A stretch of DNA of 20,464 nt from the NCBI GenBank assembly GCA_964618405.1, contig CAZUAY010000029.1, positions 1 through 20,464 of the forward strand. The letters run 5' to 3'. The stretch comes from JBBQIY01 sp964618405. Its GTDB lineage: Bacteria > Verrucomicrobiota > Kiritimatiellia > RFP12 > UBA3636. Position 1 is the stretch's first letter; each line of letters begins with the position of its first letter. Positions 13,354-20,464 of the stretch are shown here, piece by piece. The notes below the pieces were generated by a model that was given only the letters and a program-made list of their open reading frames with translations, was not told the origin of the DNA and ran no database searches. Made by a program: the position numbers and the translations under genes.

Positions 13354-15984
13354 ATGAAGATGCCTAGAACGCTGATCTTAATTGGAACGCTCACCGTTCT
13401 GGCCTGCGGGCTCGGTGTGGCACAACAGGAGGATGACCTCATCCTAGGATTTCGTGGAAAGTCGACATACCAGATCGTCATTCCGGACCCAATGGCCAAT
13501 ACGACGGTCTCGAATTCCGTGAACATGGCGGCAGGCCTACTCCAAACGGCTTTTGCTACCAATGGCATTGTGCTTGAGATCAAGCGCGAGTCCGAGATCG
13601 ATGGAATTCAGCCTGGTATCTATCTCGGGCCGACGCAGTTTGCCCAGACAAACGGAGTGGACATCGGCAAACTTGCTGGGCTTTCCGGCTATGGCTATAT
13701 CCACAAGGCGGTCGGCCCCAACATCATCATCGCTGGCGATGATCAACCTGACCTGCATGTTGGTCAGCGGGTTCACACGCCCAAGGACAAGGCGTTTCCA
13801 CTGCTTGCGACGCTTTTCGGAACGACAGAGTTCCTCTATCGTTATGCGGGAGTGCGCTTTCTCAGTCCAGCCCCGAGGGATACCAGCATCGCGTATGTGC
13901 CCGTATCCATTATTCACGTTCCGCACGATCTAAACACAAAAGCAGAGCCCTACTTGATCGACCAAAACAGTGCCTGGTATTGGCCAACGCTCTACGCCAC
14001 GGCCATGCACGGCTCCAGATACCATCGAGTATGGTCCGGTGGTGGGCATCAGCATTGCTGGGCCATCCCAGTTAAGGAATACGGCGAGAGTCATCCAGAA
14101 TATTTCATACTGACAGCCGGACAACGCGCTCCCAAATCGGAGCAACTCTGTTTTTCTAACCCAGAGGTGCGTGAACTGATTTACAAGCACATCCTCGCTA
14201 AATGTGACGAAGGCTTCGACATCATTGAACTGAATCAGAACGACGGTTTTCAACCGTGCCAATGCGAGAAATGCGCCGAACTTTACGGATTTAAACCGAC
14301 GACAACGCCGACGGACGGGAGTGCCTATTACAACGATCCGGCGTGGGGCGAAAAAATCTGGACGATGCACCGCAACATGGCACTGCGTTTGCTCGAAGAT
14401 CGGCCCGGCAAGACACTCATGCTTTTTTCGTATGGGCCAACCCGAAATCCGCCGCAGACAATATCCGAATTTCCAGCCAACACCATGGTTGAAATGAGTC
14501 GTTATGCGCCGGAAGATTTTGCCAATTGGGCCGAGACCAAGGTGCCGTGTGGCTTTGCGGCCTATCTGTACAATTGGGGGACGTACCAGTTGTGGCTGCC
14601 CCTGAACACGGTGCCCTGGATTGCCGACCAAAATAGCACACTGGTCACCAACAAGGTCCGGGTTGTCTTCCTCGACAGCCCTCCGCAGATCAACCTTGGA
14701 CTCGAAGGCCCCAATCTTTACGTTTTTTTGCGGCTCGGAATTGAACCCTACGGCAAAAGCGCTGACGAGCTTTTCAACGAGTACCTGCAAGCGGCGTTTC
14801 GTGAAACCGAAAACCCGATGCGTCACTTTTTCACGACCCTTCAGCGTCGGGTGGCTCTGATGAAAGTGATGGGGACGTGGCACTGGCAATCGGGAGGAGA
14901 CGCACTCTTTACCATCGGGACACTCTACACGCCCGACCTGATTGACTCCCTAGAGGAAGACCTTGCGATGGCGGAACAGGCTGCGGTGCTGCCGGGCGTC
15001 AAGGCGCGCCTCGAGATCATCCGCTACGAATTTGATTACTTAAAACATGCCGCCCTAGTGGTCGGCGCTTACCGAAACTATCAAGCGGTGAAAGACGCCT
15101 ACTCGCTCAATCAAGTGCTGGACACCGTGGATGACCGCAATCAGTTCATCGCACAGATTGTCAATGGGGATGAAAAATATGGGAGAGGGGAAAACCCCGC
15201 GTGGGGCAATAAAGGCGAACTCGATCTGAAGTACAGTGGGCAGCAGCGTATGTTCCTAAATCGCTCCCCTTTCAACTGGGACACCGCGAAGATTCGCGCC
15301 AATCCGGGGAGCCTACTGCAGCGGGAAAAGAAAACCGAAGCAACCCTGACGGACCACAAACCCTCGCTGGATGATCCTGTGTGGGAAAAACTCGAGCCAC
15401 AAACACTGGTTCCCGTAGATGTCTCAGTCACCAATTTGAATGCAGAAACCACATTCAAGCTTTTATATGACAAGGATAACCTGTATGTCCGAGTCAGCGG
15501 CGAGCAGCCTGCGGACAAGATGGTGTTTGTAAACCGAGGGCGTGATGCGGAACTGTGGCTTCAGGAAAGCATTGTCGTCAACGTTTCTCCGTTCGGTGAC
15601 AGGAGTCGGTATTACTATTTTGCGTACGAGCCAGAGCCCAATTCTTTTAATGACGCGCAACACGGGTTCATCACGGACACCCTCCATCCGCGTTACGGGT
15701 GGAACGATGAGAATTGGAATGGACTATGGAGTTTCGAGACCCGATTACTAGCCGATACGCAGCGCTGGGAATCCATGGCCGTAATTCCGTTTAAAACCAT
15801 GCTGGTTGCGCCTCCAAAACCTGGCGATGTCTGGTTTATAAACGTCGGGCGCGTCCATTTTATGAAGGAGATTGTCGACAAGGCCAGTAGGAAAAACAGC
15901 CGCGAAATGTCTGCATGGACGGGTACCCTCAATCCCTCCCGCGTAGCAGGCGATGCGTCTTTCGGTAAAATGATGTTTAAGTAG
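13354..15984 (+). CDS. Exported DUF4838 + CBM9-like protein, tandem copy 1
   Basis: This 876-aa protein has a signal peptide (LILIGTLTVLACGLGVAQ; the LAC triplet is a poor lipobox, so cleavage near AQ is more likely). An N-terminal GH20b-like domain (about 38-130) leads into a DUF4838 core (about 190-570). The core has GGGHQH (229-234) and NDGFQPCQCEKC, with C302, C304 and C307. A C-terminal CBM9-like beta domain (about 670-870) follows, with LDDPVWEKL and LWLQESIVVNVSP. No TPR tail is present, unlike the 1106-aa relative. AAAGGAAA at 13338-13345 supports the start. It is strongly similar along its whole length to the next gene, so the two are tandem duplicates. Putative carbohydrate-active enzyme; substrate unknown. 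Confidence 0.87.
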   Translation: MKMPRTLILIGTLTVLACGLGVAQQEDDLILGFRGKSTYQIVIPDPMANTTVSNSVNMAAGLLQTAFATNGIVLEIKRESEIDGIQPGIYLGPTQFAQTNGVDIGKLAGLSGYGYIHKAVGPNIIIAGDDQPDLHVGQRVHTPKDKAFPLLATLFGTTEFLYRYAGVRFLSPAPRDTSIAYVPVSIIHVPHDLNTKAEPYLIDQNSAWYWPTLYATAMHGSRYHRVWSGGGHQHCWAIPVKEYGESHPEYFILTAGQRAPKSEQLCFSNPEVRELIYKHILAKCDEGFDIIELNQNDGFQPCQCEKCAELYGFKPTTTPTDGSAYYNDPAWGEKIWTMHRNMALRLLEDRPGKTLMLFSYGPTRNPPQTISEFPANTMVEMSRYAPEDFANWAETKVPCGFAAYLYNWGTYQLWLPLNTVPWIADQNSTLVTNKVRVVFLDSPPQINLGLEGPNLYVFLRLGIEPYGKSADELFNEYLQAAFRETENPMRHFFTTLQRRVALMKVMGTWHWQSGGDALFTIGTLYTPDLIDSLEEDLAMAEQAAVLPGVKARLEIIRYEFDYLKHAALVVGAYRNYQAVKDAYSLNQVLDTVDDRNQFIAQIVNGDEKYGRGENPAWGNKGELDLKYSGQQRMFLNRSPFNWDTAKIRANPGSLLQREKKTEATLTDHKPSLDDPVWEKLEPQTLVPVDVSVTNLNAETTFKLLYDKDNLYVRVSGEQPADKMVFVNRGRDAELWLQESIVVNVSPFGDRSRYYYFAYEPEPNSFNDAQHGFITDTLHPRYGWNDENWNGLWSFETRLLADTQRWESMAVIPFKTMLVAPPKPGDVWFINVGRVHFMKEIVDKASRKNSREMSAWTGTLNPSRVAGDASFGKMMFK

Positions 15985-16364
15985 GGAGAGAGAGAGAGAG
16001 AAGTAGGGAGTTGCGAGTGGCGAGTGGCGCGTAAGGGCAAGTGCACCTATGCTCCCAGTATTCACAGACTCTCTACTCACAACTCGCTACTTCTCCCCTG
16101 TGGCTGGCCTCGGTGAGGCCGGAATCGTCCGCGATCACCGATCGCGGCTACAGGAAGTGAATGCACCCCTTCTCTATTTCTCTACTTCTCCTATTTTTAG
16201 TACTGGTGTTTTTTGCGAAAGAAAGCTACTCTATTGACCACGTAGAACTCTGTCGTAAATAACCCACACAAGAATTCACACGTGATGGTTCGCTCTTCTT
16301 CGGCTACTTAATGCATGCGGCCAATCGTTGCCATCATGACAATCAACAAATGGAATCGTAAAGA
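15985..16364. other. Gene-free stretch between the two tandem DUF4838 genes
   Basis: This 380-bp gap has a GA dinucleotide run right after the stop codon (about 15985-16003) and heptamers of GCGAGTT/GCGAGTG type (16009-16030). A reverse-oriented heptamer stretch lies at about 16072-16093, and then the two-hairpin element. A pyrimidine-rich section (about 16165-16200) and the leader of the next gene follow. TTGACC near 16234 is a possible -35 box, but no convincing -10 box follows. Only the 12 nt or so before each ATG (CGTAAAGA) resemble each other between the two tandem genes. Confidence 0.6.
16098..16153. repeat. 56-bp two-hairpin element containing the 27-bp motif (copy B)
   Basis: Outer CTGT (16098-16101) pairs with ACAG (16150-16153). 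Inside are a GGCCTC/GAGGCC hairpin (16106-16120) and a CCGCGATC/GATCGCGG hairpin (16129-16147), each with a 3-nt loop. The form is a three-way-junction or REP-like layout. 16111-16137 is the inverted counterpart of 13020-13046. Confidence 0.8.
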
Positions 16365-18977
16365 ATGAAAATACCTAAAGCGCTTATTTTAATTGGAACG
16401 CTCACTTTTCTGGCCTGCGGGGTCGGCATGGCGCAACAAGAAGAAGACCTAGTCCTGGGGTTCCGTGGAAAATCGAAGTACCAGATCGTCATTCCCGATA
16501 CGATGCCTGGAGAAGTGATCTCAGACTCCGTAAACCAGGCAGCGACTCTGCTGAAAACGGCATTTGAGGCCAATGCTATCACGCTGGAGATCAAGCGTGA
16601 ATCCGAGGTTGATGCCACCCGGCCTGGGCTTTACGTGGGGCCGACAAAATTCGCCGCCGGCCATGGGGTTGACGTTTCGAAACTGTCGGGATGGCGTTAC
16701 ATCCACAAAACAGTAGGCGCCAATCTCGTCATTGCTGGCAACGACGAACCCGACCGCCTCGCAGGAAAACGCGACAATACCCGCGCAGACGTGACGCTGC
16801 CGTACAAAGGAACTTGGTTTGCGGCTGCTGAGTTTGCCTACCAGTATGTCGGTGCCCGATATCTACCAACGAGCGCATCTGGCGTCACCTTCGTTCCGAC
16901 TTCAATCATTCACCTGCCGCACGATCTGAACGCCGAAACCAGCCCCTGGTTTTCCGAACACGACATGTTCAGCTCCCCCAGCTTTTTCACGATGGCCACC
17001 CATTGTAATAAATTCCAACGGATCTGGTCACGCTGGGGTCACCAGCATCCCTCTGCCGTTCCGATGTCCAAATACGGGAAGAGCCATCCAGAATACTTCA
17101 TCCAAGCTGGTGATGTGCGCCAGCCTGCGCTGAACGCAGAACACGGCCAACTCTGTTTTTCTAATGCAGAAGTCCGAGAACTGATCTATGCGCACATTCT
17201 AGCCATGTGTGATCTCGGTTACGACATTGTGGAACTGGGCCAGGCAGATGGCTTCACCCCCTGCCAGTGCGCCGAATGCGCTGCGCTCTACGGGATTAAG
17301 CCGACCACAGCGCCCTCGGATGGCATCGCCTGGTATCGGGATCCTGCATGGGGTGAGAAAATCTGGATTATGCACCGGGATATGGCGTTGCGTCTGCTGA
17401 AGGATCGGCCTGAGAAAAAGGTGATGCTGACCTCGTACGGACCAACCATCACCGCACCGCGCACCATTTCTGAGTTCCCGCCGAATGCAATCATCGAGAT
17501 GATGGACTCGTCTGCAAAATCGTTTGCGAACTGGAAAAGCATCAAAGTTCCCGCCGGATTTGCGGCGTATCTTTACAATTGGGGCAGTTTTCACCTTGTC
17601 GGGCTGACCCCGCTGTGCACCGTTGCCCAGATCGCGGAGCAGAACCGCCTGCTGGTAGAGAACAACGTCCGAATCGTTCAGGTCAACGGCGCGATCGGAA
17701 GCGGCCAGTATGGACTAGAAGGCCCCAATCTCTACGTGTACCTGCGGTTGGGAATCGACCCGGACGGAAAAACTGCCGACGAGCTCTTCAACGAATATCT
17801 GCAAGCGGCATTCCGAGAGGCCGAGACGCCCATGCGGCGTTTCTTCCTGAGCCTACAGAAGCGAGTGGAGTTGCTATCGCTTATTGAGCCGCATGTTCAG
17901 AAGACGGGTCGCGATCCAATCTTCGCGCTGGGAACGCTGTACACACCGGATCTGATCAACGCGTTGGAAGAGGACTTGACGCGGGCAGAAAAGCTAGCCT
18001 CTCTAGCCGAGGTCAAGGCGCGTCTCGATATCGTCCGCTACGAATTCGACTACCTCAAACACATCGCGTGGGTTATCAATGCCTACCGGAACTTTCAGGC
18101 AATGAACGATACCGCTTCACTCAACCAACTTCTGGATGCGGTAGAGGCGCGTAATCGTTTCGTCGCGCAGATAGTCAATGGCGATGATAAATACGCGAAA
18201 AATCAGAATCCTGCCTATCGGTACATGAACGAACAGGGTATCAAATACGCGGGCCGTTACATGGACATCGCGCCTTTCAACTGGGATACCACGAAGATGC
18301 GCTCCGCGCCGGATCAACTCTTGCGGCAGGATCGATCCATGAACGTTGGAAGCGTGGCGAGTGCGCCATCCTTGGACTCTCCAGTTTGGAACCAAGCCGC
18401 CGCCCAGTCGCTTGGCTCTCTAAACCTCTCCGACACGAATCTGGCTGCAAAAACGAGCTTTCGGATCCTGTATGATCAAGACAACCTTTACGTCCGAGTC
18501 AGTGCTGAGCAGCCAGCGGAGAAAATGACCTTTGCCAAACGGGGCCGCGACGCCGAGCTGTGGCTTCAGGAGAGCATCGTGATCAACCTCTCCCCCACTG
18601 CAGACAAGAGTCGTTATTATTATCTCGCTTATGAACCCGAGCCCAGTTCCTTCAACGACGCTGCCCACGGTTTCATTACCGATCTCTATCACCCGCGCTA
18701 TGGCTGGAACGACGAAGGCTGGAACGGGCAGTGGAGCTTCGAAACTCATTTGCTGCCCGAGAAGAATCGATGGGAGTCCATGGCCGTCATCCCCTTCAAG
18801 ACCTTGGGTGCTGCGACACCCAAGCCCGGAGATGTGTGGTGCATCAATGTCGGGCGAGTTCATTTCTACGACATCAAAGAGAAACAAAATCAGCGTGAGG
18901 TGTCCGTCTGGACGGGTAACCTGAACGCATCACGCGTTCCCGGCGATGGTTCTTTCGGAAACCTGACATTTAAGTGA
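16365..18977 (+). CDS. Exported DUF4838 + CBM9-like protein, tandem copy 2
   Basis: This 870-aa protein has the same architecture as copy 1: signal peptide (LILIGTLTFLACGVGMAQ), GH20b-like domain, DUF4838 core and C-terminal CBM9-like domain (LDSPVWNQA, then LWLQESIVINLSP). The core has ADGFTPCQCAECAALYG. About 36 of the first 45 residues equal those of copy 1. The CBM9-like part is also well conserved, while the stretch after the signal peptide and the loops around residues 140-180 differ most. The C-x-C-x2-C cysteines, GHQH and YEPEP are kept. The start is set by homology with copy 1; its Shine-Dalgarno (TGGA at 16351-16354) is weak. The TGA stop overlaps the ribosome-binding site of the beta-helix gene, so the two are one transcription unit. 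Confidence 0.87.
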   Translation: MKIPKALILIGTLTFLACGVGMAQQEEDLVLGFRGKSKYQIVIPDTMPGEVISDSVNQAATLLKTAFEANAITLEIKRESEVDATRPGLYVGPTKFAAGHGVDVSKLSGWRYIHKTVGANLVIAGNDEPDRLAGKRDNTRADVTLPYKGTWFAAAEFAYQYVGARYLPTSASGVTFVPTSIIHLPHDLNAETSPWFSEHDMFSSPSFFTMATHCNKFQRIWSRWGHQHPSAVPMSKYGKSHPEYFIQAGDVRQPALNAEHGQLCFSNAEVRELIYAHILAMCDLGYDIVELGQADGFTPCQCAECAALYGIKPTTAPSDGIAWYRDPAWGEKIWIMHRDMALRLLKDRPEKKVMLTSYGPTITAPRTISEFPPNAIIEMMDSSAKSFANWKSIKVPAGFAAYLYNWGSFHLVGLTPLCTVAQIAEQNRLLVENNVRIVQVNGAIGSGQYGLEGPNLYVYLRLGIDPDGKTADELFNEYLQAAFREAETPMRRFFLSLQKRVELLSLIEPHVQKTGRDPIFALGTLYTPDLINALEEDLTRAEKLASLAEVKARLDIVRYEFDYLKHIAWVINAYRNFQAMNDTASLNQLLDAVEARNRFVAQIVNGDDKYAKNQNPAYRYMNEQGIKYAGRYMDIAPFNWDTTKMRSAPDQLLRQDRSMNVGSVASAPSLDSPVWNQAAAQSLGSLNLSDTNLAAKTSFRILYDQDNLYVRVSAEQPAEKMTFAKRGRDAELWLQESIVINLSPTADKSRYYYLAYEPEPSSFNDAAHGFITDLYHPRYGWNDEGWNGQWSFETHLLPEKNRWESMAVIPFKTLGAATPKPGDVWCINVGRVHFYDIKEKQNQREVSVWTGNLNASRVPGDGSFGNLTFK

Positions 18978-18985
18978 GGTGAATT

Positions 18986-20338
18986 ATGCGAAAAAACGGC
19001 TTAATTGAATTAGGTCTGGTGCTCGGATTGACGATTCGTGCTTTTAGCATCGACTACCACGTAGCGCAGAACGGGCAAACGCCCGGCGACTTCAAGACTT
19101 GGGAGACCGCCGCCACCAACATTCAGGATGCCGTTAACGCAGCGAGCGCGGGCGACACAATCTATGTCACCAATGGCATTTACCGAGCAACCTCGCTCAC
19201 CAACGTGGTAGAGATCACCAAGTCACTGAATTTGATCGGCTGCGGCCCACGCGAGACGGTTATCATTGACGGCGAAAAGACTCGCCGCGGCATTTACTTT
19301 TCCTCGACCACCACGACAGGTTGGCTGCTGGATGGGTTTACGATCTCCAACTGCTACGCGCTCGCGAAGGGCGGAGGGATCTACGTGGTGCCTCCCAGTA
19401 GCCAAACTTTGACAGTGCAAAACTGCACCTTCGTCGATAACGAGGTCGAGACCGATGGGGGATCCTACGACGGAGGAGGCGGCCTGTATTCGTGGGCACC
19501 TAACTATTCATGCAATTTCACTCTCTCGAATTGCGTGTTTCGCAATAATAGGGCACTGAAAAAGGATAAAGATAGCATAGGGGGGGGTGCCGTTCTGAGA
19601 GTCCTCGTCGGCACCAATACGATTGTCGATACCACGTTCGACAACAACCAGTCAAGCTTCCAAGGTGGAGGCCTCGCGCTAGACTATGGAAATCACACGC
19701 TGGAGCGCTGCGTGTTCGTCAGTAACGCGGTCGCTTCAAGTCCACCTTATAATGCGGCCTACGGTGGCGGCGCGATATATATAGGCGCCAGCCGTGTCAA
19801 TATGCGCAATTGCCTGCTGCATCACAACAGCGCGGTAAACACCGGCGGCGCCATCAATATCCAGACCAGGGGCAGCAACTCGTGGATCAGCGTTTATAAC
19901 TGCACCATTGTCAGCAATACGTCGAGCGGGGGCGCCGGTATATCCTTCAGGGGCTGGGCGCTGGCGCAGGGCTTTCAGGCAAACCTGCGACTTGAAAATT
20001 CTATTGTATACGGGAACGGCATCGGAGCCAATCTCGTGCTGCAGACCTCTCCGGATAGAACGAATCTGGTGTACAATTCCTGCTTTACGCCGGAGACTGT
20101 CCCCAATCTGCCACCCGACGCCAGCAACATCCACGTGGATCCAATGTTTGTAGACGCGCTGCAAGGGGATTATCGTCTCCGAGGAGCATCACCCTGCCTC
20201 AACACCGGCACGAATCAGACTTGGATGATCGGCGCCATCGATCTCGATGGCAAACCGCGCATCGACAGGCTTACCGGCCTCGTCGATATGGGCTGTTATG
20301 AAAAAGCTGCTCTCGGCACCACCCTTATAATCCGGTGA
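18986..20338 (+). CDS. Exported right-handed beta-helix protein with Pmp-like GG/FxxN repeats and choice-of-anchor-Q-type end
   Basis: This 450-aa protein has a signal peptide (LIELGLVLGLTIRAFS), then IQDAVNAASAGDTIYVTNGIY, the hallmark entry of parallel beta-helix proteins. Repeats follow, with paired GG motifs (GGGIYV, GGGLYS, GGGAVL, GGGLALD, GGGAIYI, GGAINI) and FxxN-type motifs (FVDN, FRNN, FDNN, FVSN). The end, IDLDGKPRID then VDMGCYE, matches choice-of-anchor-Q proteins. No autotransporter barrel or sorting signal is visible. GAGGTGA (18976-18982) overlaps the previous stop and sits close to the ATG, giving translational coupling. Pectate-lyase-like folds bind or cleave polysaccharides, but no catalytic residues can be assigned. 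A G8 run lies at 19580-19587. This is the last gene of the tandem group. Confidence 0.85.
   Translation: MRKNGLIELGLVLGLTIRAFSIDYHVAQNGQTPGDFKTWETAATNIQDAVNAASAGDTIYVTNGIYRATSLTNVVEITKSLNLIGCGPRETVIIDGEKTRRGIYFSSTTTTGWLLDGFTISNCYALAKGGGIYVVPPSSQTLTVQNCTFVDNEVETDGGSYDGGGGLYSWAPNYSCNFTLSNCVFRNNRALKKDKDSIGGGAVLRVLVGTNTIVDTTFDNNQSSFQGGGLALDYGNHTLERCVFVSNAVASSPPYNAAYGGGAIYIGASRVNMRNCLLHHNSAVNTGGAINIQTRGSNSWISVYNCTIVSNTSSGGAGISFRGWALAQGFQANLRLENSIVYGNGIGANLVLQTSPDRTNLVYNSCFTPETVPNLPPDASNIHVDPMFVDALQGDYRLRGASPCLNTGTNQTWMIGAIDLDGKPRIDRLTGLVDMGCYEKAALGTTLIIR
19580..19587 (+). other. Run of eight G inside the beta-helix gene (slippage-prone tract)
   Basis: Eight consecutive G encode residues 199-201 (Gly-Gly-Gly) of the beta-helix protein. 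Loss of one G leads to TGA at 19596-19598. Gain of one leads to TAA at 19723-19725. Other Gly-Gly-Gly sites in this gene use mixed codons. Confidence 0.75.
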
Positions 20339-20340
20339 AG

Positions 20341-20411
20341 AAGTGGCGAGTTGCGAGTAGCGAGTTGCGAGCTGGGAAAACTTTGTCGTGAGCTTTGTCG
20401 CTAACTTTGTC
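20341..20411. repeat. Heptamer tract plus ACTTTG-type element, copy 2
   Basis: Right after the beta-helix stop come about four GCGAGTT/GCGAGTA heptamers (20345-20373), then the second ACTTTG element (20377-20411). The order is the same as at 3891-3960. No terminator hairpin is seen before the window ends. Confidence 0.7.
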
Positions 20412-20464
20412 CAGACCTCGCTAAATTGAGATTTTTTCTACTTTTTTGTCGCAAGTTCAATTCC

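Noticed and set aside
13354..13410. Lipoprotein signal in the tandem DUF4838 proteins
   Set aside because: The cysteine follows Val-Leu-Ala or Phe-Leu-Ala, which fits the lipobox poorly. A standard cleavage site at AQ lies just after it.
13930..14889. 319-codon open frame antisense to tandem DUF4838 copy 1
   Set aside because: The sense strand has clear homology to two other genes. A matching antisense frame is not kept over the same span in copy 2.

Overview
The window holds twelve protein-coding genes and no recognisable rRNA, tRNA or CRISPR array. The gene set suggests a free-living anaerobe of the PVC superphylum, most likely Kiritimatiellota/Verrucomicrobiota or a close relative. This rests on exported DUF4838-type proteins with CBM9-like domains, a choice-of-anchor-Q/Pmp-like beta-helix protein, a bacterial RRM protein, and repeat-mosaic intergenic DNA. 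It is an inference from gene content, since no marker gene is present.

Layout. (1) 206-2792, plus strand: a consensus-like promoter drives a tight four-gene operon. It encodes a DRTGG protein, a fused CBS-pair + RsbW/HisKA-type ATPase, a second DRTGG protein and a PHP-type phosphoesterase. This looks like a nucleotide-sensing/anti-sigma-type signalling module, a set known from anaerobes, often near [FeFe]-hydrogenase genes. (2) 2869-3072: a 204-bp imperfect palindrome without coding content. (3) 3314-3670, plus: a single-RRM glycine/arginine-rich RNA-binding protein with a very good intrinsic terminator at 3851-3884. (4) 4062-9240, minus: a compact operon with a strong sigma70 promoter placed so that the message could be leaderless. 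Its order is an exported family-5 (YejA-like) solute-binding protein, folP, the diadenylate cyclase gene cdaA, cdaR/ybbR and a stand-alone coaB. (5) 9430-12750, minus: an 1106-aa exported DUF4838 + CBM9-like + TPR-like protein. (6) 13354-20338, plus: two tandem paralogous exported DUF4838 + CBM9-like proteins, followed by a translationally coupled right-handed beta-helix protein.

Regions 5 and 6 together look like an exported carbohydrate-acting locus, with putative TIM-barrel glycosidase-like proteins plus a beta-helix protein. The substrate cannot be told from sequence. Region 4 joins cell-envelope/osmotic second-messenger control (c-di-AMP) with folate and CoA biosynthesis.

The most distinctive signals lie outside plain gene calls. 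Heptamer tandem repeats (types GCGACTA and GCGAGTT) recur in most gaps, often just past stop codons. One tract forms the last codons and the stop of coaB. A perfect 40-bp palindrome and a relative of it are each followed by these heptamers. A 27-bp motif occurs twice in opposite orientation, on either side of the first tandem DUF4838 gene. A run of eight G lies inside the beta-helix gene, whose GG[AGL]-/FxxN-type repeats resemble chlamydial Pmp proteins, a family known for poly-G phase variation.
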